Source: Taibaiella sp.
GTDB lineage: Bacteria > Bacteroidota > Bacteroidia > Chitinophagales > Chitinophagaceae
Reading direction: 5' to 3'
Length of the DNA stretch: 64,000 nucleotides
NCBI GenBank assembly: GCA_019638495.1
Contig: JAHBTQ010000001.1
Span: 1-64,000, forward strand
Each line of letters starts with the position of its first letter. Position 1 is the first letter of the stretch. A model generated the notes under the pieces. The model was not told the DNA's origin and did not search any database. It worked only from the letters and a program-made list of their open reading frames with translations. Made by a program: the position numbers and the translations under genes. This document shows positions 36,644 to 46,046 of this stretch, piece by piece.

Positions 36644-37408
36644 ATGCGCATCATTACCTATAACGTAAACGGCATTCGCAGCGCCATGAAGAAAGGATTT
36701 GCAGACTGGCTGCGCTCAGACCCCGCGGATATTATTTGCCTGCAAGAGATAAAAGCGAATGCAGAGGATGTGCCGGTAGCTGACATAAACGCTACGGGCT
36801 ACGAAGTATTCTCCTATTCTGCCCAGAAGAAAGGCTATAGTGGCGTAGCGATCCTTACCAAACTAAAGCCAAAGAATGTGATCTGTGGCAATGGCCTTCA
36901 ACAGAGCGACGCCGAAGGCCGTGTTATCCGGGCCGACTTTGGCGACATCACCCTCATCAACGCGTACTTCCCCAGCGGCACCAGCGGTGAAGACCGCCAA
37001 GCCTATAAATACCAGTGGCTGGACGAATTCTTTACCTACCTGGATGAAGTTAGAAAGTCGCGACCCAAAATGATCATCTGCGGCGATTACAACATCTGCC
37101 ACAAAGCGATAGATATACATGACCCGGTGCGCAACAAGAACTATACAGGCTTCCTGCCAGAAGAGCGCGCCTGGATGGACAAACTATTCGGCAACGGATA
37201 TGTAGATACGTTCCGTCATTTTAATCAGGAGCCACACCAATACTCGTGGTGGAGCGCATTCGGTGGCGCACGCGCCAACAACAAGGGCTGGCGTATTGAC
37301 TATATTAACGTCACAGAACCCCTCAAAGCAAAGCTGAAACATGCGGAGATAATGCCACATATTGTGCACTCCGACCATTGCCCCGTTTTCCTCGAATTAA
37401 AGAAATAG
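36644..37408 (+). CDS. xth: Exodeoxyribonuclease III (AP endonuclease)
   Basis: The 254-aa protein is a complete EEP-family nuclease: MRIITYNVNGIRSA (metal-binding Asn), ICLQEIKA (catalytic Glu), INAYFPSG, ICGDYNICH (Asp/Asn), WRIDYINV and the closing HSDHCPV (Asp/His). It cleaves at abasic sites and has 3'-5' exonuclease activity in base-excision repair. It lies 53 bp after radC on the same strand; the two may be co-transcribed. The start was moved from 36608 to the ATG at 36644, which is the conserved family start. Confidence 0.93.
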   Translation: MRIITYNVNGIRSAMKKGFADWLRSDPADIICLQEIKANAEDVPVADINATGYEVFSYSAQKKGYSGVAILTKLKPKNVICGNGLQQSDAEGRVIRADFGDITLINAYFPSGTSGEDRQAYKYQWLDEFFTYLDEVRKSRPKMIICGDYNICHKAIDIHDPVRNKNYTGFLPEERAWMDKLFGNGYVDTFRHFNQEPHQYSWWSAFGGARANNKGWRIDYINVTEPLKAKLKHAEIMPHIVHSDHCPVFLELKK

Positions 37409-37485
37409 AAAACGACTGGTCACAGTAGCATGCATGATTAAATTGGGGTATCATTAACGCATGCGTTTTTATTAAAGTAATTTTA

Positions 37486-37493
37486 TATTTTTG
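37486..37493 (+). promoter_or_regulatory. -7 box of the 1171-aa secreted protein gene; decides its start
   Basis: TATTTTTG fits TAnnTTTG. The upstream in-frame TTG at 37491 lies inside this box, so the ATG at 37509, which starts a clean signal peptide, is preferred. Predicted leader about 10 nt. Confidence 0.5.
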
Positions 37494-37508
37494 CTTCTCT
37501 ATTTCCTT

Positions 37509-40500
37509 ATGAAACATTGTATACTACTCGCCTTTTTCCTCCTTAGCAAAATCTGTCTGCAGGGTCAGGTGCCACATTGGGGTTTCAAACTCGGCGGTGC
37601 GCTTACTGATGAAGCATATATATGTAAGGCAGCGCCTAACGGCAATATATATATCAGCGGTAAGTTTTCAGGCACAATAGATATTGATCCGGGCCCCGTG
37701 GTGCAAAACATAACTAGCAGCGGGCCGTCTGATGCCTATCTTGCCTGCTACGACTCTATTGGCAATTTCCAGTGGGGATTTGGTATCGGCGGCACACTAT
37801 ACGATGGAGCATATGGTATTACCGTAGACAAAATAACCAGCGATGTCTACATTTGTGGATTCTACCAAGTTAGTATGGATTGCGACCCGGGACCCGGCGT
37901 TGCGATGTTAATTTCTGCCGGTGGCACCGGGCTCACCAGTGTTGGCGACGGTTTCATTGCAAAATACTCATCAACGGGAGCCTACCAATGGGCCAAAAGC
38001 CTTGGCGGGCCGACAGTATACGACCACGCAGAATCGCTTGAAACAGACCTGGCAGGTAACGTTTACGTCGGCGGCGAATTCAATACGTCGATGACGATAG
38101 CGCCGGGTGTCACATTTAGTTCAGCAGCATCGGGACCTGGTTACATTATCAAATACAGCCCAGCCGGGTCTCTTATTTGGGGACATAACTTCGGGCAAGC
38201 TGGAATACCTGGTCTTGTCACGGTTCCGCGCACACTCGTTGTAAGCAATGGATACATCAATGTCTGTGGATTATTCAAAGGGACAGCTAACTTCAATCCT
38301 TGGGGCTCCACGCCTGCCACCGTTACAGCTTCGGGGGGCTTTACTGGGATCGATGGCTTTATCTCAAAATACGATACGGCCGGAAATTTCGTTTTTCTGC
38401 AAACTGTCAGCGGAGCTGCACTTGATGACATGACCTCGCTTACATTAGACGCAAGCGACAACATCTACGTTACGGGGTACTCCGCGAGCAACTCGCTGAT
38501 TTTCGATGCTGCGTCACCGAGCACGTCCACTGTTGCGCCACCTGTCGGTGCGGGTGGCAACAACATAACTATTGCCAAGTATAGTAGCACCGGCGCTTAC
38601 CAATGGGGTAAGATAGTCGGCGGACCAGGAGATGACGAGGGCAGACTTGGAACATCGAGGCTGGGATCGCACATAATTATCACCGGTTGGTTCTCCAACA
38701 CTGTAGACTTCGACCCGTCACCCTCCAGCGCCAGCCTCACAAGTGCCGGAGGTGCTGATATTTTCGTCGCCCGGTATGATTTTGCGGGAAATTATGTTTG
38801 TGCATTTGGCTTAGGATCATCGTATGCCAGCAATCACGGGTGTATGATGAGCCCTGATGCCAGCGGGAACCTCTACCTCTGCGGGCAATTCGGTGCAACG
38901 GTCGACTTTGATCCAACATCTGCTACTTTCCCACTTACGAGCGCAGGCAGCGGAGATGCATTTCTCGTTAAGTATCGCTTTTCTGATACAACCTTTACCG
39001 GCTCACTTGTCGGCGGGAACATCTGTATTGGAGACACTGCCTATCTGTCCATCATCATTAGCTCAGGCCCCGCAGGACCCTACACGCTAACAATTTCCGA
39101 TGGCTCTTCATCATTCACTGTTTCTGGTGTTATGTCGGGCACACCTTTTATGATCAGCCCCTCTCTTTCCACCGGCGCCGTATATACGGTCACCGCTGCT
39201 GCGTTTACAGGCGGCGTTTGCGGCGTTTCAACCGGCACTATAACGGGTACTGCAACTATCACAGTTACAGCACCTCCCTCAGCTATCACCGGAAACGCCC
39301 CCATTTGCGTTGGCAGTAGCTTGCTGCTCTCATCAACAACTCCTGGTGGTACATGGAGCGTTAGCCCCCTATCAGTAGCCAACATTTCCTCCACCGGTTT
39401 GCTGACAGCGATAGCTGCTGGCACGGCCACGGTTTTATACACTAACACTTGCGGCAGCACATCAGCCGTAGTTTCTATCAATGCTCTGCCAGGCCCCATT
39501 CTTGGCAATACACCCATTTGTCCCGGATCCGGCATTGCCCTAGCCAATGCCGCACCAGGAGGCACATGGTCATGTGCACCGTCTTCTGTCGCCACTATAA
39601 GTTCAGCCGGCTTTGTTACAGGAATTTCACCCGGCACCGCAATTGTTACTTACTCCGCGCTTTGCGGCACCGTCTTCACTGTCGTTACCGTCAATAGTTC
39701 TGGAGCTTCTATTAGTGGCAGTACACCAATTTGCACAGGGGACACAGTATCGCTGATTTCATCACCAACGGGCGGCACATGGAGCGTCACCCCCGCATCA
39801 GTCGCCGCAGTCTCGTCTTCCGGTACCGTTACAGGCATCGCCACCGGAACTGCTGTGGTTTCCTATATCTCCACATGTGGTGCGGCGTCGGTAATAGTTA
39901 CAGTCAGTTCATCGCCAGTTGCAATAATGGGAAATACTCCATTATGCATCGGAAGTACTATTTCTCTTTCCAACGCTTCTCCCGGCGGCGCATGGTCGTG
40001 TGCGCCCCTTTCAATTGCTACTATCTCTCCGACTGGCACAATAGAAGGTATTGCCGCAGGTACTGCTATCGTTACCTACACTACAAGTTGCGGTAGCGTC
40101 ACAAATGAAATCACAGTTAACCAAGCTCCTGTTCCGTATCTTGGTCCTGACATCGCAATCTGTCCTGGCCTTAGGATGCGAATTCTACCATCTGGCGTGA
40201 ATGGCAGTACTCTCTACTTATGGAGCACCGGCCAGACTTCATCTTCAATTTCTGTCGATAGCCCAGGTACCTATTGGCTGCTTGTAAAGGAAAATGGATG
40301 TGATGCAAGCGACACCATCAATGTTACATTCAAGTCTGCGCCAACAGTAGAATTAGGTGCAGACACTACTCTCTGTACTAGCGAAGGCATTGTGATCGGT
40401 GTTATAGCCGAGATGCAAACCACGTATCATTGGAATACCGGTGGCACCGGCCCTACAATTACCGCTATCACTTCTGGCACCTATGTACTTACTGCAACGA

Positions 40501-41024
40501 AAAATGGCTGTACTAAATCTGATTCAAGAACTGTAACAATAATACCCGGTCCACCATCCTTATCTTTAGGACCCGACACCTCTCTATGCCTTGATGAAAC
40601 ATTACATCTTTCAACCGGGCAAGACTCCACATTATGGAGTACAGGCAAAACAGGAGAGAGCATTACAATTTCTAACCCGGGAACCTATTGGGCCACAATA
40701 GCAAATGTTTGTGGCATAGTTACTGATACCATTGTTATTAGAGACGAAAACTGTGACATCTGGTTTCCCAGTGGATTCACCCCTAATGGCGACGGACTAA
40801 ACGATATAGCCCGCGTCAGAGGTAACTTAATGATTTCTGATTTCAATCTTAGCATTTACAATCGCTGGGGCGAACGAGTTTTCTTTACCCATAGCATCAG
40901 TGACGGGTGGAACGGATATTTCAGAAATCAGGCGGCGGATGTTGGTGTCTATTACTATATGATAAGATACACGAGAAAGGGGAAAGCCAATCTTCTAAAA
41001 GGAGACTTAACACTGATTCGCTAA
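37509..41024 (+). CDS. Giant secreted beta-propeller/Ig protein with T9SS type B tail
   Basis: The 1171-aa protein has a signal peptide (to Leu-Gln-Gly-Gln, about residue 20). About 480 residues of SBBP-like propeller repeats follow, each with GG...DxA..I..D..GNVYVGGxF and DFDPxxxxxxLTSAG...DxFxxKY. A run of four BIG2-like modules, about residues 590-870, comes next, with GGTWSxxPxSVAxISSxGxVTGIxxGTAxVxY. Three PKD/Ig-like modules follow (LGPDIAICPG, LGADTTLCTS, LGPDTSLCLD). The last 90 residues (FPSGFTPNGDGLND ... GVYYYMI) form the CHU_C type B sorting tail. Likely a cell-surface structural or adhesive protein. Confidence 0.9.
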   Translation: MKHCILLAFFLLSKICLQGQVPHWGFKLGGALTDEAYICKAAPNGNIYISGKFSGTIDIDPGPVVQNITSSGPSDAYLACYDSIGNFQWGFGIGGTLYDGAYGITVDKITSDVYICGFYQVSMDCDPGPGVAMLISAGGTGLTSVGDGFIAKYSSTGAYQWAKSLGGPTVYDHAESLETDLAGNVYVGGEFNTSMTIAPGVTFSSAASGPGYIIKYSPAGSLIWGHNFGQAGIPGLVTVPRTLVVSNGYINVCGLFKGTANFNPWGSTPATVTASGGFTGIDGFISKYDTAGNFVFLQTVSGAALDDMTSLTLDASDNIYVTGYSASNSLIFDAASPSTSTVAPPVGAGGNNITIAKYSSTGAYQWGKIVGGPGDDEGRLGTSRLGSHIIITGWFSNTVDFDPSPSSASLTSAGGADIFVARYDFAGNYVCAFGLGSSYASNHGCMMSPDASGNLYLCGQFGATVDFDPTSATFPLTSAGSGDAFLVKYRFSDTTFTGSLVGGNICIGDTAYLSIIISSGPAGPYTLTISDGSSSFTVSGVMSGTPFMISPSLSTGAVYTVTAAAFTGGVCGVSTGTITGTATITVTAPPSAITGNAPICVGSSLLLSSTTPGGTWSVSPLSVANISSTGLLTAIAAGTATVLYTNTCGSTSAVVSINALPGPILGNTPICPGSGIALANAAPGGTWSCAPSSVATISSAGFVTGISPGTAIVTYSALCGTVFTVVTVNSSGASISGSTPICTGDTVSLISSPTGGTWSVTPASVAAVSSSGTVTGIATGTAVVSYISTCGAASVIVTVSSSPVAIMGNTPLCIGSTISLSNASPGGAWSCAPLSIATISPTGTIEGIAAGTAIVTYTTSCGSVTNEITVNQAPVPYLGPDIAICPGLRMRILPSGVNGSTLYLWSTGQTSSSISVDSPGTYWLLVKENGCDASDTINVTFKSAPTVELGADTTLCTSEGIVIGVIAEMQTTYHWNTGGTGPTITAITSGTYVLTATKNGCTKSDSRTVTIIPGPPSLSLGPDTSLCLDETLHLSTGQDSTLWSTGKTGESITISNPGTYWATIANVCGIVTDTIVIRDENCDIWFPSGFTPNGDGLNDIARVRGNLMISDFNLSIYNRWGERVFFTHSISDGWNGYFRNQAADVGVYYYMIRYTRKGKANLLKGDLTLIR

Positions 41025-41185
41025 CAACAAAACAACTTTTATAACTAATAGCTTAAGAAACCGTACTACAATTTCAAAGTACACCAAAAGGCGTCATACC
41101 CCGCGGCAAACCTACTTTACGGTATCTTTTTTTTGGCGGAAAGGTTTCCCTGCCACAGCTACCTTCTCCACAAATCTCACTGCCC

Positions 41186-42565
41186 TTACATCAACGACTT
41201 AATATCCGCCATCACACGCTTAGCTACATCATTCGCGGCAGCTTCTGACACACTCTCAGAGTATACGCGAATGATTGGCTCTGTGTTAGATGTGCGTAGG
41301 TGCACCCAATCATTGCCTATGTCTATCCGCAGACCATCCTCATTATTTATCGGATAGGCTGCATAGCGCTCCTTGATCTGTGCGAATATTGCTTTCACAT
41401 CAACATCTTCTGACAGTTCAATTTTGTTTTTGGAGATGAAATAGTTGGGGTATGAGTTGCGCAGTTCCTTCGTTGTTTTCCCACTTTTCGCAAGGTGCGT
41501 CAGAAAGAGCCCGATACCGATAAGGGCATCCCGACCATAATGAAGTTCGGGCACGATTACGCCTCCATTTCCCTCCCCACCTATCACCGCATTTACATCC
41601 TTCATTTTACGCACCACATTCACTTCGCCCACCGCACTCGGAAAGTATTTCCCACCATGCTTTTCAGTCACATCGCGTAGCGCGCGTGTAGATGAAAGAT
41701 TAGAAACGGTATTGCCTTTTTTGTGACCAAGCACATAATCAGCTATTGCAACAAGTGTATATTCTTCACCAAACAGGCTACCATCTTCACTCACAAAACA
41801 AAGCCTGTCTACATCCGGGTCTATGGCTATGCCCAGCGATGCTTTCTCATTCTTCACTTTGTTACAGAGGTCCACAAGATGCTCAGGTAGTGGCTCCGGA
41901 TTATGGGCAAAGCGGCCTGTTACTTCTGCATTTATCGTTATCACATCATTTACACCAAGCGCCTTTAATAACGGCGGAACGGATATTGCCCCGGTTGAAT
42001 TCACAGCGTCAACGACCACTTTAAAACCTGCATTCTTTATGGCATTTACATCTACCAGCGGGTGTTGTAAAATGGTGGCGATATGCTTGTCGATATACGA
42101 ATCGTTTTTTGTTACGCTTCCCAGTCCATCCACTTCGGCATACTTCATGTCGGCTCCCTCAGCATAGTCCAGTATCCATTGGCCTTCCTTCGCGTCTAGA
42201 AACTCACCACTGCTATTAAGTAACTTCAGAGCATTCCATTGCGCCGGGTTGTGACTGGCAGTGAGGATAATGCCACCAGCGGCATTTTCCATCTTCACGG
42301 CCATCTCTACGGTCGGAGTAGTGCTTAGTCCCAGGTCCACAACATCACAACCCATGCTTTGCAGCGTTGCCACCACAATATCGCGTACCATGGCGCCCGA
42401 AATACGCCCATCGCGACCTATTACCACCTTTCTGCTGTCACCCTGTTTGGCGATCCATGCTGCATATGCAGTTGCATACTTTACCAGATCGGTTGGTGTA
42501 AGATTTTTACCGGGTACTCCGCCTATTGTTCCCCTTATCCCTGATATTGACTTTATGAGCGCCAT
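41186..42565 (-). CDS. glmM: Phosphoglucosamine mutase (phosphohexomutase family)
   Basis: The 459-aa protein has the full alpha-D-phosphohexomutase set: GIRGTIGG at the N-terminus, the phosphoserine loop TASHNP with Ser104, the Mg loop DPDVDR, the sugar-specificity loop GGEGNGG and the phosphate-binding RTSNTEP near the C-terminus. The GIRG start and GGEGNGG loop fit the GlmM-type enzymes of Bacteroidota, converting glucosamine-6-P to glucosamine-1-P for cell-wall precursors. Phosphomannomutase/phosphoglucomutase activity cannot be excluded from sequence alone. Single gene between two giant secreted proteins. Confidence 0.88.
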   Translation of the reverse strand: MALIKSISGIRGTIGGVPGKNLTPTDLVKYATAYAAWIAKQGDSRKVVIGRDGRISGAMVRDIVVATLQSMGCDVVDLGLSTTPTVEMAVKMENAAGGIILTASHNPAQWNALKLLNSSGEFLDAKEGQWILDYAEGADMKYAEVDGLGSVTKNDSYIDKHIATILQHPLVDVNAIKNAGFKVVVDAVNSTGAISVPPLLKALGVNDVITINAEVTGRFAHNPEPLPEHLVDLCNKVKNEKASLGIAIDPDVDRLCFVSEDGSLFGEEYTLVAIADYVLGHKKGNTVSNLSSTRALRDVTEKHGGKYFPSAVGEVNVVRKMKDVNAVIGGEGNGGVIVPELHYGRDALIGIGLFLTHLAKSGKTTKELRNSYPNYFISKNKIELSEDVDVKAIFAQIKERYAAYPINNEDGLRIDIGNDWVHLRTSNTEPIIRVYSESVSEAAANDVAKRVMADIKSLM

Positions 42566-42597
42566 GTTCTGTGTGTTGTGTAGCGAAGATAATCAGT

Positions 42598-42630
42598 TTA
42601 AAAAAAGAATCCCCCGGCAAATACCGGGGG
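42598..42630 (-). terminator. Terminator after the 1050-aa secreted protein gene
   Basis: Stem CCCCCGG / CCGGGGG with a 6-nt loop (42611-42630) lies 25 bp past the stop at 42656. The minus strand continues ATTCTTTTTTT. Strong intrinsic terminator; glmM starts just beyond it. Confidence 0.85.
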
Positions 42631-42655
42631 ACCTTAATATTGAAAACAAATCGCG

Positions 42656-45600
42656 TTATCTTATTAGTACTATCTCACCTTTCACCACCTCATTCGTTGG
42701 CTGACCCGGACGAGCGAGGATAACTGTGTAATAGTATGTACCCATATCGGCAGGTACACCTTTGTAGGTACCATCCCAGCCAATTTCGCGAGTGTTACTG
42801 TAGAACACTTCCTGTCCCCAGCGGTTGTAAACCCTCATTTCCAGCAGCTTCTGGTACTTGCCACCGTTGAATCGGAACACATCGTTGAGACCATCACCAT
42901 TTGGCGTAAAGCCTGTAGGATAATGCTCTGTCATAGAGCTGTCTACCTTAATTGTGATTGATGCTGTATCGCGGCAGCCGTACTTATCCATTGTGTAAAC
43001 CGTGTAAGTAGTGGTCACAGATGGTGTTACTACAGGATTGTTCACGTTCGGATTGTCTATACTTCCGTCATCAGGGGTCCACCTGTACACCCATGGGCTA
43101 TCGCAGTAGAGCTGCACACTCTTACCATACTTGATACCCTGGTTAATTGTCAGGTTAGATATCTGAGCCGGCAATATTGAGTGTATCGTAGTTACATGCG
43201 ATGCTTCGCACATGTGACGGTTCAGCGTAGCTGTAAGCGTGAATACATAATCACCTATTCCAAAGAACTCAGGGTCTTTGATCGTAGCAGAGTTCAGCTT
43301 AGTAAGATCACCACTCCATGCGTAGCTATATCCATAACCCGGGAAGGTGAACTTATCTCCGTTTACAAGTGATACAACATTATGCAACGGCAATGGTTTA
43401 ACCAGGCAAACCGTCGTATCCACCAATCCATCTACCTCAACTTCCAGAACATGCACATACTTGCTATAAGTGGATTTACAGTTAAAGCTATCTGTTACTG
43501 TAAGGCTTACATTGTATGACAACGCAGCTGTGTACTGGTGCGTAGGTGCAGGAGCCGTTTCAGTAACCCCATCGCCGAAGTTCCATTCGTAAGCAACGAT
43601 AGGAAGTGTTGAAGTGGCGCCCTCCTTTGTAGCGGTGGAGCCGTCTACAAATACAAACTGGCCATTGTCCTGGTTAGGGATGCAGACAGTATCACGGATA
43701 CCCAGCGCGTTCGGCGCTGTGGTAAATGAGGCTGTAACCTTGTGGCGCAGGTCTATTGTGTGAGTTTTTGAGCTGGTACAGCCATTTGCACTGGTTACAT
43801 TCAGCGTTACCGTGTATTGAACAAGTCCCGGTGTAGTAGCTTTGAATGTATGTAATGGACTCACTTCATAGCTATTTTCGCTAGCCTGGAAATTCCAGTA
43901 AAACACCTGAACATTTTTCGCAGACTTTGCAAAGAACTGTGCTTTATCTTCAGGACAACCAGGCATTGTTACCCAGTCAAAATCAACACTCGGCCCCGAC
44001 TTCACATTTATGGTGTCCTTATTGGTACACCCTTTCACTGAGGTCACCGTTACAATGTAGTCACCGTCTTTTGAGGAGTCGAACATCAGCGAAGGATTCT
44101 GAACTGCTGCCGAGAATCCGGCCGGCCCTATCCATGCCCAGCTCGTACATATTGAGTCTGTGGAGCACGTGAGATTCAGCGTGTTAACCGGTGGAGCACA
44201 GTTGGGTTGATTATGACCCAATGTGATAATAGGCAGCGCTGAAATCCTGGCCGTTGTATATGCAGTATCGCTCTGCCCCGCCACGGTCTTCACAACCATG
44301 TACTTACCAGTATCAAACATAGATGTGGGGTACTTGTAGTGTTTCTGCACTGAAGCGATCAATGCTGTTGAAGGAAGAGGTCCATACCACCTGTAAGAAG
44401 CACCGACAGAATCACCCGGCGCATTTAGCCAAAGTGTATCTCCGACGCACGGATAGTTTGACTCAGCGCCATTACAAGTAAAGACTGTCAGGTAAAACAC
44501 CTTCACATTACACGATGTCAGACCTGGCGTACCCACAGAGCTATCTGTACCAATGATGGTGTAAGTGGTAACAGGACCGAGACCTGTCAGGTTGATAGTA
44601 TTATGCGCTCCGGTTGTAGAAGACAGACCTGTTGCTGGCGCCCAGGTCCACTTACTGGTCGCCCATGTTTTTGTTTCTGCGTTCACGAGGTCCACAGGTA
44701 AAATCAGCAGCCCTGAATTACAAGATTGGAAGGTATCGTAGTTAGGATTAGGCATCGCAACCATTGGCTGCACAGTGCCATTGAGGGAGATGCCCGGATC
44801 AGGAAGTGCACTATCAATGTTATTTGGTGCATTCTGATAAATGTAAGAGTAAGAGATTGATGTACTGTCAAATGCCGGGATTGTACCTACATTGAATATC
44901 AGTGTAATACCACGGTCAGCGGTATTGCCGCTTCCGAGTGTCACTGCAGACAACCCGCCAGCCGCACTACCGGAATTGATGTTGTTCCACATTGTCTGTG
45001 GCGTAGATGTCGGGTTAAGGCCAGTCAGCACAGCGCAGCGAGCGCGACAGTCTTTTGTAGCAAGCGACATGTAGCTGCTGATAGAATCATAACCTGCAGT
45101 AGGTGTCCAGGGAGAGCCATAAGCACTCACCTGTACCCTGTGGCGCACATCCTCATTCTGATGCACGATCCTGTTTACAGTTGTAGAGCCAAGGCCCCAA
45201 CCAGAGATGTTATCTGGATCGTTAGTACGTTGATAAAAAACGTTTGTAAGAGGCGCACCGGTAGTGTTACGAAGCGTTGTGGTAACAACGGCCCATGAAG
45301 ACAATGTGTCAACACGGGTTTCCTGCCTTACAGAAAGACCCGCTACTGCCCCGGTCCAGATACTTATCTTATCTCCACCTATGTTTGAGTAGGAAGAGTG
45401 CGCGCCTGGCACGTTAAAAGTACCACTGCAAAGACCAGGAGATGCCCAGTTACGGTACTCGGTAGCACCTACCTGCACAGACCATCCTTCCATCGGGAAT
45501 CCCGGCTGAGTATACGGTCCCATACATGCAGGTGTTCCAGTAGTCCAGCCGTCATGCCCCCAATCATACGAAGCATCCATACTGCCACCGGAAGTGAGAA

Positions 45601-45808
45601 TAGGAGTGGCCGCATAGGTCGATGTACCAAAGCCCCCATGAGTGTGGTATGTGGCTGGTGAAGTACAAGTACCGAAACTACCATTCGAGTTCATACCTAC
45701 TTCAAGCCACTGCCCCTGTAAAAAACAGTCTCCTGCCACTATCTGAGAGAATGACCTGAACCCGGTAAATAAACCTAATGCCGCAATGAGTAAAATACTT
45801 TTACGCAT
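42656..45808 (-). CDS. Giant secreted PKD-repeat protein, T9SS type B (paralog 4)
   Basis: The 1050-aa protein has a signal peptide (to Phe-Ser-Gln, about residue 22) and the same N-terminal domain as the 17592-29577 trio: CFLQGQWLEVGMNSNGSFG, YDWGHDGWTTGTP and GFPMEGWSVQVG, closest to paralog 3. Ig-like modules follow, then PKD domains (VAYEWNFGDGVTETAPAPTH, with the family's WxFGDG core), another Ig segment and a CHU_C type B tail (YPTGFTPNGDGLNDVFRF ... GTYYYTVILA). It differs from the trio in having true PKD domains. Surface-exposed; ligand unknown. Confidence 0.9.
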   Translation of the reverse strand: MRKSILLIAALGLFTGFRSFSQIVAGDCFLQGQWLEVGMNSNGSFGTCTSPATYHTHGGFGTSTYAATPILTSGGSMDASYDWGHDGWTTGTPACMGPYTQPGFPMEGWSVQVGATEYRNWASPGLCSGTFNVPGAHSSYSNIGGDKISIWTGAVAGLSVRQETRVDTLSSWAVVTTTLRNTTGAPLTNVFYQRTNDPDNISGWGLGSTTVNRIVHQNEDVRHRVQVSAYGSPWTPTAGYDSISSYMSLATKDCRARCAVLTGLNPTSTPQTMWNNINSGSAAGGLSAVTLGSGNTADRGITLIFNVGTIPAFDSTSISYSYIYQNAPNNIDSALPDPGISLNGTVQPMVAMPNPNYDTFQSCNSGLLILPVDLVNAETKTWATSKWTWAPATGLSSTTGAHNTINLTGLGPVTTYTIIGTDSSVGTPGLTSCNVKVFYLTVFTCNGAESNYPCVGDTLWLNAPGDSVGASYRWYGPLPSTALIASVQKHYKYPTSMFDTGKYMVVKTVAGQSDTAYTTARISALPIITLGHNQPNCAPPVNTLNLTCSTDSICTSWAWIGPAGFSAAVQNPSLMFDSSKDGDYIVTVTSVKGCTNKDTINVKSGPSVDFDWVTMPGCPEDKAQFFAKSAKNVQVFYWNFQASENSYEVSPLHTFKATTPGLVQYTVTLNVTSANGCTSSKTHTIDLRHKVTASFTTAPNALGIRDTVCIPNQDNGQFVFVDGSTATKEGATSTLPIVAYEWNFGDGVTETAPAPTHQYTAALSYNVSLTVTDSFNCKSTYSKYVHVLEVEVDGLVDTTVCLVKPLPLHNVVSLVNGDKFTFPGYGYSYAWSGDLTKLNSATIKDPEFFGIGDYVFTLTATLNRHMCEASHVTTIHSILPAQISNLTINQGIKYGKSVQLYCDSPWVYRWTPDDGSIDNPNVNNPVVTPSVTTTYTVYTMDKYGCRDTASITIKVDSSMTEHYPTGFTPNGDGLNDVFRFNGGKYQKLLEMRVYNRWGQEVFYSNTREIGWDGTYKGVPADMGTYYYTVILARPGQPTNEVVKGEIVLIR

Positions 45809-45983
45809 ATTAATTAAATTAAACTTTCACGTATAAATATAGACAATTTCGTCAAAACGCAACAGAAATTTCATAAGGAGATTACGAGTGGGCTTCTTTG
45901 CTGTTGTGTCTGCTCCATAAAAGACATAAATTTTGTCATTCAGGTTGGTATTTCACGACATATTTTTTGTCTCGTAAGACGTA

Positions 45984-46012
45984 AATAACCGCCTGTCTTA
46001 CAGGCGGTTATT
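45984..46012 (-). terminator. Hairpin after the M13 peptidase gene
   Basis: A perfect 13-bp stem AATAACCGCCTGT / ACAGGCGGTTATT with a 3-nt loop lies 34 bp past the stop at 46047. The U tract on the minus strand is short, so it may act as a terminator or a 3'-end stabiliser. Confidence 0.6.
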
Positions 46013-46046
46013 CGAAAACTATGCTTTAAGTGTTGGAACATGGTCC

